Shown here: in pieces, positions 15,866 to 23,464 of the stretch
How the letters are laid out: every line of letters begins with the position of its first letter
Position numbering within the stretch: position 1 is the stretch's first letter
NCBI RefSeq assembly: GCF_014069575.1
Contig: NZ_CP059675.1
Coordinates: forward strand, 2,170,001 to 2,234,000
Origin: Schaalia sp. JY-X169
Lineage (GTDB): Bacteria > Actinomycetota > Actinomycetes > Actinomycetales > Actinomycetaceae
Length of the DNA stretch: 64,000 bases
Reading direction: 5' to 3'
The notes under the pieces: model-generated
Told to the model about the DNA's origin: nothing
Databases searched by the model: none
The model's input: only the letters and a program-made list of their open reading frames with translations
Program-made: the position numbers and the translations under genes

Positions 15866-17251
15866 ATGGCTCGGAGCAAGACTGCGTTTCGTTGTGCGCA
15901 ATGCCAATGGGAGAACCCCAAATGGCTAGGCCAGTGTCGCCAGTGTGAGGCGTGGGGAACATTAGAAGAGTTCGTCCCTCAACCGGTTTCGTCAGGTCGC
16001 TCTACTCCGATGGTCGGTAGCGGTTCTGGGGCGGGGGCAGTGACTCTCGACCAAGTGAGAGTCGAGGACGCGAATGCTTGGCCTAGCGGGGTCGAAGAGT
16101 TTGACAGGGTTCTCGGGGGCGGAATCGTCCCTGGATCAGTTGTGCTTCTCGCTGGGGAGCCGGGAGTTGGGAAATCCACTCTACTTCTTGATGTTGCTGC
16201 CCGGTACGCTGCGGAAGCCACGACTCTGGGAAAGGGTCCAGTTCTGTATGTCACGGGGGAAGAGTCTGTAGCTCAGGTTTCCAAGCGCGCGCACCGGATC
16301 GGTGCCCTGAGCTCCAACCTCTTGCTGGCCGCAGAAGGGGATGTTGGGTCTGTGGCCTCGCTTGTACAGATGCATGAACCATCACTGTTGATTGTTGATT
16401 CTGTCCAAACCATGACCTCCGGCCTCGTCGACGGGTCCGCCGGTTCGGTTAGCCAAGTCAAAGCGGTGTGCCAGGTCGTCATCAATGCGGCCAAGCAGAA
16501 TGCACTTCCGACACTGCTTGTTGGGCACGTGACTAAGGATGGGACAATTGCGGGTCCACGAACACTGGAGCACCTTGTGGACGTCGTTTGCCAGTTTGAG
16601 GGGGAACGCACCGGGGCTCTGCGCATGCTGCGTGCCGTGAAGAACCGGTATGGCTCGACTGATGAGGTTGGGTGTTTCACGCTTGAAGAGGCGGGAATCC
16701 GTCAGGTCACGGACCCTTCCACTATGTTCACGTCAGGCTCTCGCGGGAATGCGCCGGGGAGCATCGTCACCGTGACGCTTGAGGGTAACCGACCGCTCCT
16801 GACCGAAATTCAAGCCCTCGTCGCCCCGGGAAGTGGGGGAAGCCCCCGTCGCATCACCTCGGGCCTGGATTCATCACGTGTTGCAATGGTGATGGCAGTT
16901 GTTCAAGCACATCTTCGTCTGGATCTGTCGCAGAAGGAAGTGTACGTGTCCACGGTCGGGGGTGCCAGAATTGTCGAACCAGCCGTCGACCTCGCGATTG
17001 CCTTGGCGGTCTGGTCAGCGGCTCAAGGGAAGAAGCCACGTCAGTCGGTGATTGCTCTGGGTGAGGTGGGTCTGACAGGGGAGGTGCGTGGCGGCACAGG
17101 GCTGTCACGCCGAATAATTGAAGGCTCCCGGCTAGGCTGGGATACAGCACTGGTTCCTGCCAGCCAAATCGGTGAAGTCCGGGTACCGAAGACGGTTAGG
17201 CTCCTACCAGTAGAGAACCTGGTCGAAGCGGCAAGGTACGCGTTTGACTAG
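15866..17251 (+). CDS. radA: DNA repair protein RadA
   Basis: A 461-aa RecA-like branch-migration helicase that processes recombination intermediates. Domains in order are an N-terminal C4 zinc finger (Cys10, Cys13, Cys24, Cys27 in RCAQCQWENPKWLGQCRQC) and a RecA-like ATPase with Walker A GEPGVGKST and Walker B LLIVDSVQ. The RadA-specific KNRYGSTDEVG motif follows, and then a C-terminal Lon-protease-like domain (VNLAI-type segment EPAVDLAIALAVWSA). The ATG at 15866 matches family N-termini; a GTG four codons upstream is less likely. It precedes disA by 35 bp, the arrangement seen in many Gram-positives. Confidence 0.95.
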   Translation: MARSKTAFRCAQCQWENPKWLGQCRQCEAWGTLEEFVPQPVSSGRSTPMVGSGSGAGAVTLDQVRVEDANAWPSGVEEFDRVLGGGIVPGSVVLLAGEPGVGKSTLLLDVAARYAAEATTLGKGPVLYVTGEESVAQVSKRAHRIGALSSNLLLAAEGDVGSVASLVQMHEPSLLIVDSVQTMTSGLVDGSAGSVSQVKAVCQVVINAAKQNALPTLLVGHVTKDGTIAGPRTLEHLVDVVCQFEGERTGALRMLRAVKNRYGSTDEVGCFTLEEAGIRQVTDPSTMFTSGSRGNAPGSIVTVTLEGNRPLLTEIQALVAPGSGGSPRRITSGLDSSRVAMVMAVVQAHLRLDLSQKEVYVSTVGGARIVEPAVDLAIALAVWSAAQGKKPRQSVIALGEVGLTGEVRGGTGLSRRIIEGSRLGWDTALVPASQIGEVRVPKTVRLLPVENLVEAARYAFD

Positions 17252-17286
17252 GTAGAAGCAAAGCTTGAAGGGAATACGGGCGACTT

Positions 17287-18357
17287 ATGGATACAGACAG
17301 CATTGCGCTACGCAAAGCGCTCCAGCTGGTTGCCCCGGGCACTGAGCTCCGCGAGGGGTTAGAGAGGATTCAGAGGTCCCATACGGGAGCCTTGATAATT
17401 CTCGGCTACTCTCCAGAAGTTGAAGCACTGTGTTCTGGCGGGTTTGAACTCGAAGTGGGCTTCTCTCCCGCACGTCTGCGCGAACTTGCAAAAATGGACG
17501 GCGCAGTCATCATCGATACCGACACCTGGCTGATCCGTAAGGCCAACGTTCAACTGATTCCGGACCCGTCGATACCTACTGACGAATCCGGGATGCGTCA
17601 CCGCACCGCTCAGAGAGTCGCGCGACAAACCAACATTCCAGTGCTGTCCCTGTCTGCCTCAATGCGTCTAATCTCGATCTATGTGGGCCAGTTGCACCAC
17701 ACAGTGGAGGAACCGGAGACACTTCTGGCCCGCGCCAATCAGGCAGTCGACACCCTTGAACGATACACGCAGCGCCTAGACGAAGTGCTGTCCTCCCTCG
17801 CCATCTTTGAGATGAGGGAGGCGGTTACGGTGCGCGACATCGCAACCGTCGTCCAACGCATGGAGATGATTCGGCGCATAACCGCAGAGCTTGACGGGTA
17901 CTTGAGCCAGCTCGGCGATGATGGGCGTCTGCTCTCCCTTCAAGTTGATGATCTTCTTCGCGGTGCCGCTTCTGAACGAACGTTGGTTTTGCGCGACTAC
18001 ATCGCGGATCCGATCATGCTGGATGATGTGGAAGACAAGCTCTCGGCTCTGTCCGGTGAGTCCCTAGTGGATCTCTCACAGATCGCCGAAAGTCTGGGAA
18101 TGTCAATCTATGACCCAGCGGATCTGGATGAGGTCATCCGCCCGCGTGGGATCCGCGCGCTAGCAGTGATTCCCCGACTCCCGTGGCGGCTAATCCAGCA
18201 GATCACTGAGCGCTGGCCAACCTTGGCGGAGCTTCAGCAACTTACGGCAGAAGATTTCCAGCAGGTTGAAGGCATAGGACCGTACCGCGCCCAGACCATT
18301 GTCGATCATTTGAGGCAGCGTACGAATGCTGCGGGTGATCCGAATGTCTCGTGGTAG
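17287..18357 (+). CDS. disA: DNA integrity scanning diadenylate cyclase DisA
   Basis: A 356-aa protein that makes c-di-AMP from two ATP and scans DNA for branched structures. The N-terminal DAC domain shows the DGA motif (KMDGAVIIDTD) and the RHR motif (SGMRHRTAQRVARQT). A central helical spine and a C-terminal helix-hairpin-helix DNA-binding domain (LQQLTAEDFQQVEGIGPYRA) follow. RadA, the upstream gene, is a known modulator of DisA in Bacillus. The nearby trkH-ktrA pair is a likely c-di-AMP target. The gene is convergent with a repeat-rich spacer of 714 bp. Confidence 0.95.
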   Translation: MDTDSIALRKALQLVAPGTELREGLERIQRSHTGALIILGYSPEVEALCSGGFELEVGFSPARLRELAKMDGAVIIDTDTWLIRKANVQLIPDPSIPTDESGMRHRTAQRVARQTNIPVLSLSASMRLISIYVGQLHHTVEEPETLLARANQAVDTLERYTQRLDEVLSSLAIFEMREAVTVRDIATVVQRMEMIRRITAELDGYLSQLGDDGRLLSLQVDDLLRGAASERTLVLRDYIADPIMLDDVEDKLSALSGESLVDLSQIAESLGMSIYDPADLDEVIRPRGIRALAVIPRLPWRLIQQITERWPTLAELQQLTAEDFQQVEGIGPYRAQTIVDHLRQRTNAAGDPNVSW

Positions 18358-18370
18358 GCGCTCTTTGCCC

Positions 18371-18463
18371 CTGAGTTTGCTGAAGCCGCAGGACCCCACA
18401 CCTAAGTTTGCTGCCACTACAGGACCCCACACCTAAGTTTGCTGAAGCCGCAGGACCCCACAC
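18371..18463 (+). repeat. Three 31-bp tandem repeats downstream of disA
   Basis: Units start at 18371, 18402 and 18433 and share CTRAGTTTGCTG at the front and CAGGACCCCACAC at the end. Units 1 and 3 are identical except for one base, and unit 2 differs in the middle (CCACTA instead of AAGCCG). The unit start resembles the family A motif CTAAGGTTGCC that follows at 18464 and 18483, so the array looks like an expansion of that element. Confidence 0.9.
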
Positions 18464-18560
18464 CTAAAGTTGCCAACATCACCTAAGGTTGCCCGTAATT
18501 CTCACAGACGGCAGCGACGTTAGTTGATACTGGCAACCTTGCGTGACACCGGCAACCTTG
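18464..18560. repeat. Family A 19-bp-period palindromic element, copy 1
   Basis: Forward motifs are CTAAAGTTGCC at 18464 and CTAAGGTTGCC at 18483 (19 bp apart). Inverted motifs GGCAACCTTG lie at 18532 and 18551 (19 bp apart). The element lies between the convergent genes disA and the hypothetical gene at 19072. Confidence 0.8.
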
Positions 18561-18580
18561 GAGGCACACGGCACCCTCCC

Positions 18581-18660
18581 AAATGTATACGTGGGGGCCA
18601 AATGTGCGTGTGGGGGGCCTACCCTAGACATACATTTCATCCCCACGTATGCATTTCGCG
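18581..18660. repeat. Family B 80-bp palindromic element, copy 1
   Basis: AAATGT occurs at 18581 and 18600, and ACATTT/GCATTT at 18632 and 18651, each pair 19 bp apart. The outer arms AAATGTATACGTGGGG and CCCCACGTATGCATTT pair almost perfectly. An inner GGGGGCCTACCC forms the centre. It is 80 bp long, the same as copies 2 and 3. Between 18661 and 18749 nothing is recognised. Confidence 0.85.
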
Positions 18661-18749
18661 CGGCCCGCGGGCTTCCAGGCTGTTTGGAATCGATGGGCTG
18701 GTGTTTTCTTGTTGTTGAGGTTGGTACCGGCGTTACCCCGTGTCATAAG

Positions 18750-18866
18750 GGAGCGGGTTACGCCTTACGGAGCGGGTTTGTCTTGCATAACAGTGTTATT
18801 CTAGGTCAAGTGGTGCCAAACCCGCTCCGCAAGGCGTAACTCGCTCCGTTTGGTGCAACCGGCTCC
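18750..18866. repeat. Family C palindromic element, copy 2 (31-bp arms)
   Basis: GGAGCGGGTT starts at 18750 and 18769. Inverted units end in CGCTCC or GGCTCC and start at 18818, 18837 and 18856, all 19 bp apart. The first 31 bases (18750-18780) and 18817-18847 are inverted copies with two mismatches, separated by 36 bp. From 18867 to 19071 there are further short GC-rich repeats (GCGGCCGGGCACCCAAG at 18887 and 18918) and no gene. Confidence 0.85.
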
Positions 18867-19071
18867 GTAATGCTCGGGTGCCCCGAGCGGCCGGGCACCC
18901 AAGCACCCAAGCACCCGGCGGCCGGGCACCCAAGTCCCCGTCGCTGGCACTCAAGTTTCCATCACTGCCGCTGCAGCCCCTGTGGCGTAGCAATCATAGG
19001 CCCACATCTCCCAACCCAGACTCACAGGCAGTTTGACACACGCGGCCCGATGCGGCGCCGACCGCCTTGGT

Positions 19072-19656
19072 TCACCGCACCTGAATTGACACTGTTTGCG
19101 GTGTCTTCGCGCCTGCTGGCAGTGCAGTCAATGTGTAGGTTCCCGCGGACGCAGTAGCACCGCCCGTCTCCTGGGCTACAGCCTCACAGCCTTCATAGAT
19201 GTGACCATTCCAAGACAGGTTCCCCGTCCACGATTCTCCCGACGCCAAGAGCAACTTCCGAGACCATTCGGGCACGCATTCGGACGGTGACCACACGACC
19301 GTTGACGACCCGGCAAGCTGGATCCTTATCTCAGAGGTCTCCACGCTGCAGTCAGTGCTACCCCTATTCTCAATCTGCACGCCAAGATCGAAACCAATTC
19401 CTTCATCAACTGCAGCCGAAGATGGAGCTAGTGTCACGTTCAAATCATCAGCAGCACACGGCAGTATTTCAACAGGTTTGGGCGTCGATACATCGGTTAC
19501 CCGGGCGTGCTCCTCATTAAGGATGCCCATCACCCAGCCGAAGGCCTTCACGCCCGCAAAGATGAGCCCCGCCAATAGCGCAGCCAAAACCACTAAAGAA
19601 ATGATGCGTCGCGCCCACGGAACCTTACGTTTCCGCTTCGAGTTGGTTGTTGTCAC
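19072..19656 (-). CDS. Hypothetical membrane-anchored protein with extracytoplasmic beta domain
   Basis: A 194-aa protein, not recognised by name. A basic N-terminus (KRKRKVPWARR) is followed by one membrane helix (IISLVVLAALLAGLIFAGVKA). The rest is extracytoplasmic and beta-rich, with two Cys pairs likely oxidised outside the cell (LPCAADDL, TDCSVETS, SECVPEW, YEGCEAV). The pattern (ENRGSTDCSVETSEIRIQ, WSPSECVPEW, LPAGAKTPQTVSI) resembles DUF4232-like or Ig-like secreted domains of actinobacteria, but this is only a loose similarity. The gene ends the fol block and is separated by 34 bp from the DUF3180 gene. Confidence 0.6.
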   Translation of the reverse strand: MTTTNSKRKRKVPWARRIISLVVLAALLAGLIFAGVKAFGWVMGILNEEHARVTDVSTPKPVEILPCAADDLNVTLAPSSAAVDEGIGFDLGVQIENRGSTDCSVETSEIRIQLAGSSTVVWSPSECVPEWSRKLLLASGESWTGNLSWNGHIYEGCEAVAQETGGATASAGTYTLTALPAGAKTPQTVSIQVR

Positions 19657-19690
19657 TTCTGTGCCCCTATTCCTTCAACACCGTACCGCT

Positions 19691-20167
19691 CTAGGCGCGG
19701 CCAGGCACCCCGCGTCCCTCATCCTCACCACTGCTATTGGAGTCAATGCACCAACGCTCCACCACAACTGCACACACGCAAGCAAACACTGCACCTACCG
19801 CGCCCGCGAGGCTGCTCCAAGCCGAAAAGGCCATTGCTGGCGCCCAAAGTCGGGTAAACCCTACGGCGGCAACTCCGGCAAGGAAACCACCGCAACCAGA
19901 CATGACATATGCGCTAGACCGCGCTAGAACCGCTATCCGGGCAGCCCCGACAGGGGTCACCCAAGTCTCACGTCTTGCAGTAAGTCGCCGAACCCCGCCG
20001 CCCCCAACTAGCAGCCAGACACCGATCACAACGAAGAGCAAGGACAGTACCGGAGTGACCATTATGGGCCGCCCCGCAAAGCGCACCATTAGAGCAGACG
20101 CCAAACTTCCGACGGCCAACGCGACGATACCGACTGAGACTACGAGTGTCCGATTGAGCGGCTTCAT
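19691..20167 (-). CDS. DUF3180 family membrane protein
   Basis: A 158-aa protein with four predicted membrane helices (for example TLVVSVGIVALAVGSLASAL and PVLSLLFVVIGVWLLVGGG), arranged as two hairpins. It corresponds to the DUF3180 proteins that follow folK in many actinobacteria. The conserved residues are an Arg-rich loop (RRLTARRETW) and AARIAVLARSSAYV. Function is unknown, but its constant linkage to folK suggests a supporting role for that locus or simply operon conservation. The start overlaps the folB-folK stop codon (20164-20167), indicating coupling. Confidence 0.8.
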   Translation of the reverse strand: MKPLNRTLVVSVGIVALAVGSLASALMVRFAGRPIMVTPVLSLLFVVIGVWLLVGGGGVRRLTARRETWVTPVGAARIAVLARSSAYVMSGCGGFLAGVAAVGFTRLWAPAMAFSAWSSLAGAVGAVFACVCAVVVERWCIDSNSSGEDEGRGVPGRA

Positions 20168-21981
20168 CGCTTCTCTGTCTGGATCTCACTACCCTGCTTC
20201 TGGTTCCCACTGGCTTGGGATTGACGCCGCGCCAACGGTAGCGACCCGGTAGGCGTAGGTCGCACGGTGACTCCGCGGGCGACGCGCGGTATGGTCCCAC
20301 CCGCAACAGCTGGTCGCACAGCTGAAATATTCGAGTGGTTGATCGCCCGCTCGTGTTGTACCCGAACTCCCTCCATAGGCGTTTCACTACCCTCATCAAA
20401 CTGGTCTATCGAGTCAACCACACGAACTTCCTGCTGCCTGGTTGAGAACTCCCAATCTGGAAGTGTCTGCTGTGGTACTTCGTGGGAGCCACTAGGTGCT
20501 CGATCTAGAGTGGGCCGCAAAGGTATTCCCACATCCAGTACCTCAGTGGTTGGAACCTTGACAGTGCCCACCCGTTGCTCCGTTCGACCGTGTCTTGCAG
20601 TGAGTGACTTTCGCTGCCCGGGTCGAGGCGGGGGTGAAACCTGCGCGACCGGCATCTCCTTTGCATGCGTGCGTGGTACAAGCTTTGCGTTGCGCTGCTC
20701 TTTGACAAGCAACTTCTGAAAGATTGGGTCATCTTCGACGTCCGCCAGAACAACCTCTTCCCCGCGAAGGACGACGTGCGGCGAGTAAGCATCCTTATGT
20801 AGCGTCCTGTGCCGACTTGACCTTGGAGCCAAGTGCAGCGACACCTCTTCCCCGGGATCGTTGCCATCCCTCTCAAGCCATCCCGGGTACTCAGCGATAA
20901 TTCCGCCGAGGTCGCCAGCTTTAGTGAGCAGGTCACGCACAAATCCGTGGCCGATGAGGTGCGCGTCGGCATCCGCCCTCGTCCAGGGATAGAGGACGAA
21001 GGCTCTACCATGCGCCCTGGGGTGCGGCAGAGTCAGGGTTTTCAGGTTCAGTGTCATTCGGTCGAGGTCGATGATGTCGATATCGAGTGTCCGCGCACCC
21101 CAGCGCCCCGCCCGCACACGTCCAAACTGCGTCTCAATCCGCTGCGTTGCTGCAAGCAGGGCTGGCGGCGCAAGCACCGTCTTCGCAATCACAACGGCGT
21201 TGAAGTAGTCGTCCTGGGGTAGGGCGCCTTCCTCAAGAACCGGCTCAGTACGGATCAACGGAGACACCGCAACTATTTCGAAGCCATCCAAATCGGCGAG
21301 GGCCGCGACACTTCCGCGCAAGTTTGCGACAACGCTCCCCCTGTTACCGCCGAGGGCGAGGACAACATCGTAGGTGTGAGGATGAGGTCTAGTGGGTGTC
21401 CTGCGGTAGGTGGGATTGATTCCCTCTCTGCCGTGTTTGCCTCGGACGGAGGGTCTCGGCGGTGTCTTAGTCATCCGCGTTAGAACGGCCTCGACGGGTT
21501 GTGGCCCAGCCTCCCGCACAACGGGTTGCTGCGCCACTTCTCGCTCAACGGGTTGCTCGCCGCCCTGTGGCTTGGCTCGAGCCGCCGACTCGAGACCTCC
21601 CTTGCGTCGTTCCCGAACTACCGTGACTGCCACGTCCGAGAACTGGTGCCGCAATGGCGCCATGGGCTTGTGTACAGTCACCTGGGCCTTCACAACTCGG
21701 GGATACGTCAGTGCAAGTTCAGCAAGGCGCGAAGCCAAAGTCTCGATGAGGAAGACAGCGGGCCCGGTCATGACGGCAACCGCATCTTCTGCAACCTGGG
21801 AGTAGTCGACCGTATCCGCTAGGTCATCACTGGATGCAGCACTTCGCGTGTCGACATAGAGGGTTAGGTCAGCAATGAAATCTTGCGTGGAGGCCCGCTC
21901 AAAGTCGTAGACACCGTGGTTCCCCACTGCCCTAAGTCCGCTCAGTGTGATGACATCCCACTCTTTCACCGCTTGTGTCAC
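20164..21981 (-). CDS. folBK: Bifunctional dihydroneopterin aldolase / HPPK (FolB-FolK fusion) with long C-terminal tail
   Basis: A 605-aa fusion. Residues about 1-125 are FolB (LSGLRAVGNHGVYDFERAST, HKPMAPLRHQFSDVAVTV), which splits dihydroneopterin to 6-hydroxymethyl-dihydropterin. A Pro/Arg-rich linker follows. Residues about 204-360 are FolK (VVLALGGNRGSVVANL and the HPPK signature RWGARTLDIDIIDLD), which pyrophosphorylates that product. Residues about 375-605 are a low-complexity, probably disordered tail rich in Pro, Arg, Glu and Thr with no recognised domain. Fused FolB-FolK is common in actinobacteria, but a 230-residue tail is not. The start is GTG at 21981 behind GGAAAGG. It lies 13 bp after folP. 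Confidence 0.92.
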   Translation of the reverse strand: MTQAVKEWDVITLSGLRAVGNHGVYDFERASTQDFIADLTLYVDTRSAASSDDLADTVDYSQVAEDAVAVMTGPAVFLIETLASRLAELALTYPRVVKAQVTVHKPMAPLRHQFSDVAVTVVRERRKGGLESAARAKPQGGEQPVEREVAQQPVVREAGPQPVEAVLTRMTKTPPRPSVRGKHGREGINPTYRRTPTRPHPHTYDVVLALGGNRGSVVANLRGSVAALADLDGFEIVAVSPLIRTEPVLEEGALPQDDYFNAVVIAKTVLAPPALLAATQRIETQFGRVRAGRWGARTLDIDIIDLDRMTLNLKTLTLPHPRAHGRAFVLYPWTRADADAHLIGHGFVRDLLTKAGDLGGIIAEYPGWLERDGNDPGEEVSLHLAPRSSRHRTLHKDAYSPHVVLRGEEVVLADVEDDPIFQKLLVKEQRNAKLVPRTHAKEMPVAQVSPPPRPGQRKSLTARHGRTEQRVGTVKVPTTEVLDVGIPLRPTLDRAPSGSHEVPQQTLPDWEFSTRQQEVRVVDSIDQFDEGSETPMEGVRVQHERAINHSNISAVRPAVAGGTIPRVARGVTVRPTPTGSLPLARRQSQASGNQKQGSEIQTEKR

Positions 21982-21994
21982 CGACCTTTCCTAC

Positions 21995-22810
21995 TCACGA
22001 CAACTCTTCGATAAGCCGCACATGCGCCTCCACATCGTGAACGCGCACCCCCCACGCACCTGCCTGCACCGCACGCCTTGTGGTCTCCAGTGTTCCCCGT
22101 TCCACATCGCCCGGGAACCGGGTTGATATGAACCGCTTCCGAGAGGCGCCGACGAGGACGGGGAGGCCCAGTTGTGTGAACGACTCCAACCTGTCCACGA
22201 TAGCCCACGAATCCGCCATCGTCTGTGCAAATCCTAACCCGGGGTCAGCGATCACTTGGGTTAGGCACAACCCGGCAGCTACGACTCTGGCAATTTGGTT
22301 CGAGGTTTCGGCCATTACGTCCTCGACGACATCCGTATAGTCTGTGTCCAGGTTCGGATCCGAGGGAAAGCCGCGCCAGTGCTGAACCACCATTGGCACG
22401 TCCGCCTCTGCTGCCACCGGAACAATGTCCGGATCAAACATCCCGCCGGACACATCATTGATCAGGCAGGCTCCCTCCACAGTGGCGCGACGAGCTACCT
22501 CTGCATTTACGGTGTCTACGGAAACCCGAAGACCCCTGGCAGCAAGCTTGTGGATGACACCACCTACCCTGAGCCACTCTTCTTCAATGTCGATGCGCGC
22601 AGCTCCGGGGCGCGTCGATTCACCGCCGACATCGATTATCAGCGCACCCTGGTCTGCCAGCCGCAACCCTTGACTCACCGCATCGCGGTGTTCAAACCAC
22701 AGTCCTCCATCTGAGAATGAATCGGGTGTGACATTGAGGATTCCCATTACGGACACCGTCCCCCCACCGAGCGGCACTCCGCCGAGTAGTGGTGCAGGGA
22801 CTTTGCTCAT
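21995..22810 (-). CDS. folP: Dihydropteroate synthase
   Basis: A 271-aa enzyme joining 6-hydroxymethyl-dihydropterin pyrophosphate and p-aminobenzoate; it is the sulfonamide target. Signature blocks are in order: MGILNVTPDSFSDGG, DVGGESTRPGA, INDVSGGMFD, ADPGLGFAQT, GASRKRFISTRF and a terminal RVHDV. I chose the ATG at 22810 (MSKVPAPLLGG), preceded by AGAGGA at a good distance, over starts 8-11 codons upstream. It is the third gene of the ftsH-folE-folP-folBK run, 69 bp after folE. Confidence 0.95.
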   Translation of the reverse strand: MSKVPAPLLGGVPLGGGTVSVMGILNVTPDSFSDGGLWFEHRDAVSQGLRLADQGALIIDVGGESTRPGAARIDIEEEWLRVGGVIHKLAARGLRVSVDTVNAEVARRATVEGACLINDVSGGMFDPDIVPVAAEADVPMVVQHWRGFPSDPNLDTDYTDVVEDVMAETSNQIARVVAAGLCLTQVIADPGLGFAQTMADSWAIVDRLESFTQLGLPVLVGASRKRFISTRFPGDVERGTLETTRRAVQAGAWGVRVHDVEAHVRLIEELS

Positions 22811-22879
22811 CGTGGGGATTTCCTCTGACTCCATTTCAAACACGATCCGCTGGGAAACTCGAACACTGCATACTGGGCT

Positions 22880-23464
22880 CTAAAGAAGTGCCAAGACCTC
22901 GTTTCGGTTCGCGGGTTCATCCAAGACACCCGTGAAGTGCGCAGTGACCGTCTGCGAACCGCTCTTCCTCACTCCGCGCATGGTCATACACATGTGTTCC
23001 GCCTTGACCACGACGGCAGCGCCTGAGGGCGTAAGTGCGGATTGGACAGCCTCTGCGATCTGCATCGTCAGTCTCTCTTGCACCTGGGGCCGCCTGGCGA
23101 AACCATCGACACAACGCGCAAGTTTCGAGAGTCCGGTGACCTGCCCACCGCTTGGAAGGTATGCAACCCCGACCGTGCCAAAAAATGGCAACAGGTGGTG
23201 TTCGCACATTGAGTAAAACTCAATGTCTTTGACAACTACCAAACCATCGGTATCAATTTCGAAGGTCTTTTGGAGGTGCGCTGCGGGATCCTCATTCAAT
23301 CCGCCGAAAATCTCGGCATAGGAGCGCGCCACCCTCTGCGGTGTCTCTTGAAGTCCATTGCGGGAAGGATCCTCACCAATGGCGGCAAGGAGCTGCCTGG
23401 TTGCGTGCTGAACGAGGGCCGGATCATATGGCGATGAAGTACCACCCACCTGTGAAGGCTCCAT
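22880..23464 (-). CDS. folE: GTP cyclohydrolase I
   Basis: A 194-aa enzyme that opens the folate pathway by converting GTP to dihydroneopterin triphosphate. The zinc and catalytic residues are intact in [34 protein letters not shown] and [12 protein letters not shown]. The ATG at 23464 overlaps the ftsH stop codon (TGATG), suggesting translational coupling; a GTG one codon upstream is equally possible. Length is typical of the short bacterial type I enzymes. Confidence 0.95.
   Translation of the reverse strand: MEPSQVGGTSSPYDPALVQHATRQLLAAIGEDPSRNGLQETPQRVARSYAEIFGGLNEDPAAHLQKTFEIDTDGLVVVKDIEFYSMCEHHLLPFFGTVGVAYLPSGGQVTGLSKLARCVDGFARRPQVQERLTMQIAEAVQSALTPSGAAVVVKAEHMCMTMRGVRKSGSQTVTAHFTGVLDEPANRNEVLALL

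Noticed and set aside
18371-18463. Possible short CRISPR array
   Set aside because: The units are contiguous without unique spacers, and no cas gene is present. The same holds for the 28-bp array at 52263.
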